A stretch of 64,000 nucleotides of DNA from Bacteroidota bacterium. Lineage in GTDB: Bacteria > Bacteroidota > Rhodothermia > Rhodothermales > JANQRZ01. The position numbers were made by a program, and so were the translations under genes. The notes beneath the pieces are model-generated. The model searched no databases. It had not been told where the DNA came from and worked only from the letters and a program-made list of their open reading frames with translations. The stretch covers positions 1 to 64,000 of the forward strand of contig JBCDKT010000004.1 of the NCBI GenBank assembly GCA_038746285.1, written 5' to 3'. Position 1 is the stretch's first letter. Every line of letters begins with the position of its first letter. Shown piece after piece: positions 15,645 through 23,327 of the stretch.

Positions 15645-17771
15645 GTGAAAACTCCAATCGACACGTCCGAGCACTTCTCCCCTGCGCACGCGCTCTGGTT
15701 CGCAATCTTCCTGGCTGCGGCCTTCGTCCTCACGGGCTGCGACGTGGCCGACGTCAACGAGCCGACGGACGGACTCGGCGCGTCCCCGCTCACAGCGTCG
15801 GCCCCGATGGACGGCAAGCTGCGGCACGGGCACCTGATGGACCGCGCCACGCGCACGGTGACGGCATCGGCCCGGGGCGGCGAGGCTCCCGAGAACAGCA
15901 TCGGCCTCATCGTTGGGCTGGACACGTACAAGATCCTCGACCGCTACGGCGAGCTCGACCTGCAGAAGATCCTCGACCGCTACCAGGAGGTCGACGAGTA
16001 CCGCATCCTCGACCGCTACGAGTACGACCACGTCTTCGACGGCTTTGCGATCTGGGCCGACGAGGGCTACATCGACGAGCTCCTGAGGGACATGGCCGAC
16101 GACGACGAGATCTCGTGGGTCGAGCCGGACATCACGGTGAAGGTCCACCCGCTCGGCATCACGATGAGCGACGGCACCTCCAGCGAGACCACGCCGTGGG
16201 GCGTCGCCCGCATCGGGGCCGGGACGGGCGATGCGTCGAGCGTGGATCTGTTCGTGATCGACACGGGCCTTTCGCTCGCCAAGAACGACCTCCACGCCAG
16301 CGACGGCGTCGACTTTACCGGCGACCCCGGCGGCACGGCGGACTTCCGCGGACACGGCACACACCTCGCCGGCACCGCGGCAGCTCTCGCCAACGGGTAC
16401 GGCGTGCGCGGCGTCGCTCCGGGCGCGAACGTCCACCCGCTCCGCGTGCTGAGCGGCTACGAGGACGACGACGACTACGGACCGGTCGAGCTCTCGCGGG
16501 CGATCGCCGCGGTGGAGTACGTCACCGGCGAGAAGCTCCGCAGGCCGAACACTCCGATGGTGGTCAACTTCAGCCTCGGTGCCGACGTCGGCACGGCGCG
16601 CTACAACGCGCTCGACGAGGCCATCGTGGCCTCGATCGAGACGGGCGTGACCTACATCATCTCGGCCGGGAACGACCGCATCGACGCGGCGATGGTCACC
16701 CCGGCGCATGTCCGCGAGGCGATCACTGTCGGCGCTTACGACCAGCACAACCGGTTCGCCTCGTTCTCGAACTACGGCGCGGTGGTAGACCTCCACGCCC
16801 CCGGCGTGAACGTCCTCTCGCTGGCCAGCAGCCGCGCCGGGGACGGCAGCGACGGGCAGACGGCAGTCATGTCGGGCACGTCGATGGCGGCAGCGCACGT
16901 CTCGGGGGCGGCGGCACTCGTGCTCCAGGCCCACCCCCACGCCTCGCCGCGCCAGGTGGCGCGTGCCCTGCTGGCAACGGCACAGGCTACGGTCACCGGC
17001 ACGCCGCGCCAGACGACGGACCGCAGCGTCTGGGTGGGCGAGGGCGGTGCCGCTAGCCAGGACCTCCCACCGTTCTTCCAGTACGCTCTCACCGCAGGCG
17101 ACGACATCAAGACCTACTGGGGCACCCTCAGCGTGCTCAACGAAGGGTCCGGCGTCTCGAACGCCAACGTGTTCGCCAACGACCGGCTGTACCTGCACGA
17201 GAGCGGCTCCCGCTTCGAGGGCTTCGGCTACTACGGCACGAGCGTGAACCGCCCGGCGGCGTTCCACCCGGCCTACAACCCGACCCGGCTGCCCAGCACG
17301 ATGCGGCAGAAGGCCATCGAGGTCCCCTCCTTCCGCGCCGAGGACTTCAGCAGGCTCGCTACCGAGCGCTCCTCCAGCCGGTCGCTCAGCGGACACGTCC
17401 GTCTCGGCACGCAGGACAGGCCGGCCATCGTCTACGTGGACGGCAACCTCTCGATCGACGGACCGACGCAGATCAGCGGCTACGGCATCTTCCTCGTGAC
17501 AGGCACGGTGACGGTCAACGCCTCTGTCAAGGTGGACGGTAACGACGCGCTCGGCATCTACGCCAACGGCGCGATCTACATGCAGGCCCGGGGCAGCACG
17601 GTCGCAGCCCAGCTCTTCAGCCGAGGCGACATCATCTTCCGCGCCCCGACATCGCTCTACGGCACGGCGACAGCAGGCGACGATGTGCAGGTCCAGAGCG
17701 AAGGCGTGGAGGTCCACTACCGCCCGGCCTCGCCGGCCCTCACCGAACCGCTTTGGCCGGTGAGCGACTGA
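15645..17771 (+). CDS. Subtilisin-like serine protease lipoprotein with repeated propeptide
   Basis: The 708-aa protein carries a lipobox (VLTGC, Cys32), so the protease should be membrane-anchored and extracytoplasmic. An inhibitor I9-like propeptide spans about 83-168. It contains three 12-residue repeats starting (K/R)ILDRY at residues 96, 108 and 120. The S8 catalytic domain has Asp206 (FVIDTGL), His237 (GHGTHLAGT) and Ser413 (SGTSMAAAH). The C-terminal 170 residues form a separate beta-rich domain (VDGNLSIDGPTQISGYGIF) resembling bactofilin-like or pilus-associated beta-solenoid modules; this is an inference. The GTG at 15645 opens the lipoprotein signal; the frame is open much further upstream without meaning. 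Confidence 0.88.
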   Translation: MKTPIDTSEHFSPAHALWFAIFLAAAFVLTGCDVADVNEPTDGLGASPLTASAPMDGKLRHGHLMDRATRTVTASARGGEAPENSIGLIVGLDTYKILDRYGELDLQKILDRYQEVDEYRILDRYEYDHVFDGFAIWADEGYIDELLRDMADDDEISWVEPDITVKVHPLGITMSDGTSSETTPWGVARIGAGTGDASSVDLFVIDTGLSLAKNDLHASDGVDFTGDPGGTADFRGHGTHLAGTAAALANGYGVRGVAPGANVHPLRVLSGYEDDDDYGPVELSRAIAAVEYVTGEKLRRPNTPMVVNFSLGADVGTARYNALDEAIVASIETGVTYIISAGNDRIDAAMVTPAHVREAITVGAYDQHNRFASFSNYGAVVDLHAPGVNVLSLASSRAGDGSDGQTAVMSGTSMAAAHVSGAAALVLQAHPHASPRQVARALLATAQATVTGTPRQTTDRSVWVGEGGAASQDLPPFFQYALTAGDDIKTYWGTLSVLNEGSGVSNANVFANDRLYLHESGSRFEGFGYYGTSVNRPAAFHPAYNPTRLPSTMRQKAIEVPSFRAEDFSRLATERSSSRSLSGHVRLGTQDRPAIVYVDGNLSIDGPTQISGYGIFLVTGTVTVNASVKVDGNDALGIYANGAIYMQARGSTVAAQLFSRGDIIFRAPTSLYGTATAGDDVQVQSEGVEVHYRPASPALTEPLWPVSD
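15930..16037 (+). repeat. Three 36-bp in-gene repeats in the protease propeptide
   Basis: Copies start at 15930, 15966 and 16002. Each opens with AAGATCCTCGACCGCTAC or a one-codon variant (CGCATC...) and encodes (K/R)ILDRY plus six acidic or polar residues. The exact 36-bp spacing indicates tandem duplication inside the I9 propeptide. Confidence 0.8.
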
Positions 17772-17802
17772 CGCGCTGCCGCTTCCAGCAGTGCGCCGCC
17801 CC

Positions 17803-17825
17803 GCCGGAGGTTAAGGGCCTCCGGC
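17803..17825. other. Hairpin downstream of the subtilase gene
   Basis: GCCGGAGG (17803-17810) pairs perfectly with CCTCCGGC (17818-17825) around a 7-base loop, 31 bp after the subtilase stop. It has no T-run, so it may be a weak or Rho-assisted end, or a leader structure of the next gene. Confidence 0.35.
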
Positions 17826-17878
17826 TCGGCGTCGATACGTAACTCATGCCTGTGTAGCGGACTCTGTCCCTTCGTTTC

Positions 17879-18925
17879 GTGTACCTTCTTCGCCTGTCGC
17901 GCCCGGCCCTGCCTGCGTCCCGCCTCCGCCGCTGGGATAGGGCCCAGCCGTGCGCTCAGGTCCTGCTGTGGGGCTTGCTCGCAGCGCTGTGGACCGGCTC
18001 GCCTAGCCAGGCGCAGCCGTCACCGGGCCTCGACCCTGCGCACGCGCTGACCCAGTACGTGCTCGACGTGTGGACAGTGGACGAAGGTCTACCGCAGAAC
18101 AGCGTCACGGCCGTCCGACGCACCGCAGACGGCTTCCTGTGGGTTGGTACCCAGGAGGGCCTCGCCCGCTTCGACGGCGTCGAGTTCCTGGGCTACGAGG
18201 GCCTGCCGAGTTCATTCGTGTCGGCACTGCACGAGGACCGGGACGGGACCCTGTGGGTCGGTACCTACGGCGGCCTCGTCGCGCTCGACCCGGCGCGCGC
18301 GCAGCTAGGCGGCAGCGCCTTCACGGCCCCCGTCGAGGGCCTGCCGGGCAGCCGGGTCAGCGTGCTCGCCTCCGACGCCCGCGACGCCCTCTGGATCGGG
18401 ACCTTCGATGGCGGGCTCGGCCGGATGACGGAAGACGGCACCGAGGCCTTCTCGCTCACCGAGGGCGTACCGGAGGACGCCGTGATGGACATCGCGGTCG
18501 GTGCCGACGGCAGCGTCTGGATCGCCATGCAGACGGAGGGCCTGGTCCGCTATACCCGCTCGTCCAATGACTCCGGCGGCACCTTCACCACGCTTACCGG
18601 GGCCGATGGGCTGCCCGACGCGCCGCTGACAGGCCTCGCCCTCGCCCCCGACGGCACACTCTGGATCACGACCGAGCGCGGCCTCGCCCGCTACGACGGC
18701 AGCCGGTTCACGACTTTCGGCTCCGCTGACGGGCTGCCCATGCCCGACCTCCGCACGGTCGCCGCCGATGCGCGCGGCAGCGTCTGGCTCGGCGGCACGG
18801 ATGGCGGGCTGGCACGTTTCTACCAGGGCGATTTCAGCGCCCTCTCCGCCGGGGGCGACCTCCCCGACGGGAAGGTCGGCGCGCTTCACCTCGACGGCGA
18901 GGGGCAACCTATGGGTCGGGACTGA
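17879..18925 (+). CDS. Propeller sensor histidine kinase, N-terminal fragment before a frameshift
   Basis: This frame starts with GTG at 17879, has a signal peptide-like hydrophobic segment (VLLWGLLAALWTG), and then a series of Reg_prop (two-component regulator propeller) repeats, each with a WVGT or WIGT tryptophan motif (for example DGFLWVGTQEGLARFDG). It ends at a premature TGA after HLDGEGQPMGRD. Reading one base later restores GNLWVGTDSGGLGRL and the rest of a normal sensor kinase. Deleting one G from the run at 18901-18904 joins the two parts exactly. This is either a sequencing error or a genuine (possibly reversible) frameshift. Confidence 0.75.
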   Translation: MYLLRLSRPALPASRLRRWDRAQPCAQVLLWGLLAALWTGSPSQAQPSPGLDPAHALTQYVLDVWTVDEGLPQNSVTAVRRTADGFLWVGTQEGLARFDGVEFLGYEGLPSSFVSALHEDRDGTLWVGTYGGLVALDPARAQLGGSAFTAPVEGLPGSRVSVLASDARDALWIGTFDGGLGRMTEDGTEAFSLTEGVPEDAVMDIAVGADGSVWIAMQTEGLVRYTRSSNDSGGTFTTLTGADGLPDAPLTGLALAPDGTLWITTERGLARYDGSRFTTFGSADGLPMPDLRTVAADARGSVWLGGTDGGLARFYQGDFSALSAGGDLPDGKVGALHLDGEGQPMGRD

Positions 18926-21188
18926 CAGCGGCGGGCTGGGCCGCCTCCGCGACAGCGGCCTGACGCTGTACTCCTCCTCGGAGGGCCTGGCCGACTCCTA
19001 CGTCTGGTCCGTCTACGAGGACCCCGGCGGCGCGCTCTGGATCGGCACCGAGGGCGGTCTGAGCCGGTTCGACCAGGGGCAGTTCACGAACTTCGCGGTG
19101 GGCGACGGGTTGCCGAGCAGCCGCATCATCGCCGTCCGCGGAACCCAGGACGGGACCCTCTGGGCGGGCACGCACAGTGCGGGCCTCGTCCAGTACGCCA
19201 GCGGCCAGTTCAGCACCTACACCACCGACGACGGGCTACCCAGCCCTTCCGTCTACGCGCTCTACGAAGACCGCAGCGGCACGCTGTGGATCGGGACCGG
19301 GGGCGGCCTCGTCCGCTACAACCCTGGCGCAGAGCGCCGCTTCACAACGTTTACGACCGACGACGGCCTGTCGAGCAACCTCATCACGGTCGTCGCCGAG
19401 GACGCCGCCGGGTGCCTGCTCGTCGGGACCTACGACGGAGGACTGAACACGCTCTGCGGCGAGACCGTCGTCCGGCAGACCACGAAGGCCAGCGGCCTGC
19501 CGAGCGACCTCGTGCTGTCGCTCTACGTCGACGGCGAGGGTGTAGTCTGGGCCGGCCTGCTAGGCGGTCTCGCCCGCATCGAGGGCGGGGCGGTCCACAC
19601 GTTCACCACCGACGACGGGCTCTACAGTGACGAGGTGCTGCACCTCTTCGAAGACGAGGCGGGCACCTTCTGGCTGTCGTCTAACCGCGGCCTGTTCCGC
19701 GTTCCCAAGTCCTCGCTGACCGCTGCGGCACGCGGCCAGGACGTGACGGTCGCGTCGATCTCCTACGGGCGCGTCACGGGCCAGCGCACGCTGGAGTTCA
19801 ACGGCGGCGTGCAGCCCGCCGGCTGGCACAGCGCCGACGGGACCCTGTGGCTCCCGACGACAGAGGGCGTCATCAGCCTCCGGCCCGAGGACATGGCGGC
19901 GCTCCCTGTGCCCGCGCCCCACCTCGACGCCTTCCTCGTTGACGGCACCTCCGCTTCGATTGGTGGTCCCTTGCTGCTTCCGCCCGGCGGCAGCCGGTAC
20001 CACTTCCGCTTTGCCGCGCCGCGCTTCGTCGCCCCAGAGCGCCTGCGCTACCGCTACCGCCTGGACGGCGTCGACGCGGGGTGGACCGAGGGCGAGGGAC
20101 GGCACGAGGCCTTCTACACGAACCTGCCCCCCGGCCCCTACACCTTCCGCGTGCAAGCCGTAGATGAGGACGGGCGCGTCAGCGAAACCCGGAGCCTCGC
20201 CTTCGAGATCGAGCCTCATTTCTACCAGTCGCTCTGGTTCCTCGGGCCGGCGCTGCTCGGCCTCACCGGGCTGCTGTACCTGCTCTACCTCCTCCGCGTG
20301 CGCTACCTCGTGGCGCGGCAGCGCGCGCTGGAACGCCTCGTCGAGGCCCGCACGGCAGACTTGCGCGAGGCCAACCACCGGCTGGCCGAGACCAGTGAGT
20401 TGAAGTCCCACCTCATGCACATGGTAGCGCACGACCTCAAGAACCCGCTCAACGGGGTCCACGAGATCGCCAAGCTCCTGAAGATGGAACTGCCCCCCGA
20501 CGCTCCGCAGCAGGAGTTCGTCACGCTCGTCGAGGACGCCGCCGAGCAGATGCTGGCCCTCGTCCTCCGTTTCCTCGACGCCGAAGCACTCGACAGCGAC
20601 ACGCTCAACATCGAGCTTCAGGCGGTCGACATGGCCGCGGCTGCCCGCGCGGCGGCGGGCCGGTTCCAGGCCGCTGCGGAACGGAAGGACCAGCGAATCG
20701 CTGTCGAAACGAGCACCGAGACGCCGTTCGCGCAGGCGGACCCGGCGTGGCTCCAGGAAGTGCTCGACAACCTCGTCAGCAACGCCGTGAAGTTCACCCC
20801 CTCGGGCAAGCACATCTGGATCGGCGTCAGCTGCAGCCAGGACGCTGGCGGCGCGCGCTCGGTCCGCTTCTCGGTCCGGGACGAAGGGCCTGGGCTCACC
20901 CAGGACGACCTCGACAAGCTCTTCGGCAAGTTTCAGCGGCTCTCGGCTCGGCCTACGGGGGGCGAGTCGTCGAGCGGCCTCGGCCTGTCGATTGTGCAGC
21001 GCGTCGCTGAGCTGCTCGGCGGCCGAGTGTGGGCTGAGAATGCGCCAGAGGGCGGCAGCCTCTTCGTGGTCGAGCTACCGGCCTCGGAGCCTGCTCCGGC
21101 CGAGCGGTCTGCCCCGGCCTCGATAGCACCCGACGATGACACCGCTGTTGACGAGTTCGACCTCGGCGGCGTGCTGATCGGCGGCTAG
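18903..21188 (+). CDS. Propeller sensor histidine kinase, C-terminal fragment after a frameshift
   Basis: This continues the kinase of 17879-18925 in another frame. In order it has further Reg_prop repeats, a Y_Y_Y domain (RLRYRYRLDGVDAGWTEGEG), one membrane helix (LGPALLGLTGLLYLLYLLRV), a coiled linker, a HisKA domain with the phospho-acceptor in HMVAHDLKNPLNG, and a HATPase domain with NAVKFTP, DEGPGL and GLGLSIV. There is no receiver domain. Reg_prop/Y_Y_Y kinases of Bacteroidota typically sense extracellular ligands such as glycans; the ligand here is unknown. No start codon or leader supports independent translation, so it probably belongs to a single 3.3-kb gene. No response regulator gene adjoins it. 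Confidence 0.75.
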   Translation, partial: GNLWVGTDSGGLGRLRDSGLTLYSSSEGLADSYVWSVYEDPGGALWIGTEGGLSRFDQGQFTNFAVGDGLPSSRIIAVRGTQDGTLWAGTHSAGLVQYASGQFSTYTTDDGLPSPSVYALYEDRSGTLWIGTGGGLVRYNPGAERRFTTFTTDDGLSSNLITVVAEDAAGCLLVGTYDGGLNTLCGETVVRQTTKASGLPSDLVLSLYVDGEGVVWAGLLGGLARIEGGAVHTFTTDDGLYSDEVLHLFEDEAGTFWLSSNRGLFRVPKSSLTAAARGQDVTVASISYGRVTGQRTLEFNGGVQPAGWHSADGTLWLPTTEGVISLRPEDMAALPVPAPHLDAFLVDGTSASIGGPLLLPPGGSRYHFRFAAPRFVAPERLRYRYRLDGVDAGWTEGEGRHEAFYTNLPPGPYTFRVQAVDEDGRVSETRSLAFEIEPHFYQSLWFLGPALLGLTGLLYLLYLLRVRYLVARQRALERLVEARTADLREANHRLAETSELKSHLMHMVAHDLKNPLNGVHEIAKLLKMELPPDAPQQEFVTLVEDAAEQMLALVLRFLDAEALDSDTLNIELQAVDMAAAARAAAGRFQAAAERKDQRIAVETSTETPFAQADPAWLQEVLDNLVSNAVKFTPSGKHIWIGVSCSQDAGGARSVRFSVRDEGPGLTQDDLDKLFGKFQRLSARPTGGESSSGLGLSIVQRVAELLGGRVWAENAPEGGSLFVVELPASEPAPAERSAPASIAPDDDTAVDEFDLGGVLIGG

Positions 21189-21197
21189 CGAGCCCGC

Positions 21198-21644
21198 TCA
21201 GGGTAACTCCTCTAGATCGGCCAGGTCCTTGAGTCGCCCGCTGGCGCGCTTGTTCTTCTTGAGGCACGCTAGCCCGATGACCGTGACGGGCACCCCGTCC
21301 CATTCGTCTTCGACGCGCTCCGGCCAGCACTCCTCGAAAGTGACCCCGGAGACCGTCGTCATTATCTCGATCCGCAGCGGCTCGTAGCCCATCCTGATGA
21401 GACTCCGCTTGCTGAGAAAAGCGTCAGCCCTCAGCTCAGACACCCCAAAGCCGAAGTCTCCGAGTGCCGCGACGATGCGCTCTGCGTTCTGGGCGTCCAT
21501 TCGCACCCACACGTCCATGTCGTTCGTAGCGCGAGGGTATCCGTGCCGGGCGACAGCGTAGCCCCCGACAAGGAGGTACTCAACGCGGTGGTCGCTCAGC
21601 GATTTCAAGAACGCGCTGAAGTCGGTCGGTAGCTCGATCTCCAT
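21198..21644 (-). CDS. Nucleotidyltransferase (AbiEii/MNT-like)
   Basis: The 148-aa protein has the minimal nucleotidyltransferase signature: VEYLLVGGYAVARHGYPRAT followed by NDMDVWV, which supplies the GG and the D-x-D metal-binding pair. Members of this fold adenylylate or otherwise nucleotidylate targets and often serve as parts of toxin-antitoxin or abortive-infection systems. The substrate here is unknown. The gene overlaps the end of the upstream small gene by 65 bp in another frame, so the two are translated from one message. GC content is visibly lower than in surrounding housekeeping genes. Confidence 0.8.
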   Translation of the reverse strand: MEIELPTDFSAFLKSLSDHRVEYLLVGGYAVARHGYPRATNDMDVWVRMDAQNAERIVAALGDFGFGVSELRADAFLSKRSLIRMGYEPLRIEIMTTVSGVTFEECWPERVEDEWDGVPVTVIGLACLKKNKRASGRLKDLADLEELP

Positions 21645-21792
21645 AGTTGATCCGGCGTAGCATCTCTACGTGACGGAGACGTTCGCCGGGGGCTTGGCTC
21701 CACCAGTAGCGACGGTTGGCCTCCTCGGCCTCCTCGAAGGACGAGAAGACCTGGAACGCAGTACGGTCGATGCGGGCGTCGTCAGGATTCAT
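21580..21792 (-). CDS. Small partner protein of the nucleotidyltransferase
   Basis: The 70-aa protein reads RTAFQVFSSFEEAEEANRRY followed by a WW pair, then ERLRHVEMLRRINYG and ATDRLQRVLEIAERP. From memory, small proteins of this shape (a Phe-x-x-x-x-x-x-x-Glu-Ala start, a Trp, a P-x-E-R-L helix, an LR-x-x-x-YG end) commonly precede nucleotidyltransferase genes in Bacteroidota and Cyanobacteria. No function is established that I know. The gene overlaps the nucleotidyltransferase frame by 65 bp. A toxin-antitoxin or substrate-adaptor role is inference. Confidence 0.7.
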   Translation of the reverse strand: MNPDDARIDRTAFQVFSSFEEAEEANRRYWWSQAPGERLRHVEMLRRINYGDRATDRLQRVLEIAERPPR

Positions 21793-21806
21793 GCCGGTAA
21801 CATACG

Positions 21807-23246
21807 CTACACCGCGCGCAGGCTGACGACGTTCTCGACGTGGTGCGTGTGCGGGAAGAGGTCGACGGGCTGCACGGCTTCGATCCGGTAGTGCGCCCTC
21901 AGCGGCGCGAGGTCGCGGGCCTGCGACTGCGGGTTGCAGCTCACGTAGACGAACCGCTCGGGCCGGAGCGCCCCGATCTGCTCGACGACCTTCGGGTGCA
22001 GCCCGGCGCGCGGCGGGTCCACGATCAGCACGTCCGGCCGCCCGTGCGAAGCGACGAAGTCCGGCGTGAAGAGCTTCATCATGTCGCCCGTCACGAACGT
22101 GCAGTTGTCCACGCCGTTGGCCGCCGCGTTCGCCCTCGCGTTCTGCACGGCCGCCTCGACGAGCTCCACCCCGACGACGCGGCGGACCTGGCCGGCGACG
22201 AAGAGCGAGATCGTCCCGGCCCCGCAGTAGAGGTCGTAGACGAGGTCGTCCGGCGTGAACTCGGCGAAGGCGGCGGCAACAGCGTAGAGCACCTCCGCCT
22301 GGCGCGTGTTGGTCTGGAAAAACGCGTTCGGCGCGATCTCGAACGTGTGATCGCCGATCCGGTCGTGGACGATGCCGGAGCCGAATACGGTGTGCATCGC
22401 CTCGCCGAGGGCGGTCTGCGCTACGCCGGTGTTGACGGTGTTGACGAACGTCGTCGCTTCGGGAAACTCAGCCCGCAGAAGACCGGCGTACTCGGCGACG
22501 CGCGCCTCGTCGTAGCCGTTGGTGACGAGGTTAACCATCTTCTCGCCGGTATGCTCGGGCGTGCGGAGGACGAGGTGGCGGAGGTAGCCGGTCTTCTTGT
22601 GCACGTCCCAGGGTGCCCACCCGCACCGCTTGGCGAGCGCGCGCGTGGCGTTGACGAGGCGGGCGCTCCACGCGCTCTGGAGGTAGCACGCCGAGAGGTC
22701 GAGCACCTTGTCGAACCGGCCGGGGACGTGGAGGCCGAGCGCGAAGTCGCGGTCGAACGTCTCGCCGGAGGCGATCTCGCGGTCGGTCAACCAGCGCTGC
22801 GCCGAGAAGGAAAACTCCATCTTGTTGCGGTAGTAGTATTTCTCTTCGGCCCCGATGGTCGGGCGCACTTCGACGCCCTCGAATCCGCCGGCGTGGGCCA
22901 GTGCCTCGGCCACGCTCTGCCGCTTGGCTTCGAGCTGGGCAGGGTACTCGACGTGCTGCCACTTGCAGCCGCCGCAGCCCCAGAAGTACTCGCAGCGCGG
23001 GTCGGTGCGGAGCGGGCTCTCCTCGAGCACCTCCACGATCCGCGCCTCGCCGAAGCCGCGCTTGCGCTTGAAGAGCCGCGCCCGGACCGTGTCTCCCGGC
23101 ACCGCGCCCGCCACGAACACGACGTACCCGTTCAGGCGCGCGAGCGACTTGCCCCGGTCGGCGAACTTCTCGATCTTGAGATCGAGCGTCGCACCCTTCT
23201 TCGGACGCGTGGGCTTCTGGGCCGGAGGTGGAGGCAGGGACGTCAT
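21807..23246 (-). CDS. rlmD: 23S rRNA (uracil-C5)-methyltransferase, RlmD/TrmA family
   Basis: The 479-aa protein has a TRAM RNA-binding domain (about 20-80), an iron-sulfur cluster region with CEYFWGCGGCKWQH, and a C-terminal AdoMet methyltransferase domain (DLYCGAGTISLF, VDPPRAGLHP). The catalytic nucleophile lies in YVSCNPQSQARDL. This layout matches RumA/RlmD enzymes that form m5U in 23S rRNA; the exact target uridine (U747 or U1939 equivalent) cannot be read from the sequence. The ATG at 23244-23246 is chosen over a TTG/ATG seven codons upstream because it precedes the basic Pro-rich tail common in these proteins. The small partner gene follows 14 bp downstream. Confidence 0.9.
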   Translation of the reverse strand: MTSLPPPPAQKPTRPKKGATLDLKIEKFADRGKSLARLNGYVVFVAGAVPGDTVRARLFKRKRGFGEARIVEVLEESPLRTDPRCEYFWGCGGCKWQHVEYPAQLEAKRQSVAEALAHAGGFEGVEVRPTIGAEEKYYYRNKMEFSFSAQRWLTDREIASGETFDRDFALGLHVPGRFDKVLDLSACYLQSAWSARLVNATRALAKRCGWAPWDVHKKTGYLRHLVLRTPEHTGEKMVNLVTNGYDEARVAEYAGLLRAEFPEATTFVNTVNTGVAQTALGEAMHTVFGSGIVHDRIGDHTFEIAPNAFFQTNTRQAEVLYAVAAAFAEFTPDDLVYDLYCGAGTISLFVAGQVRRVVGVELVEAAVQNARANAAANGVDNCTFVTGDMMKLFTPDFVASHGRPDVLIVDPPRAGLHPKVVEQIGALRPERFVYVSCNPQSQARDLAPLRAHYRIEAVQPVDLFPHTHHVENVVSLRAV

Positions 23247-23327
23247 AGTTCCGAGGGGGAGACGCACATGGTAGCTGCCGCTCGGGAATAGGTTCTGCGC
23301 CTGAGCCGATCCTCGCGCCGGGAGGGT

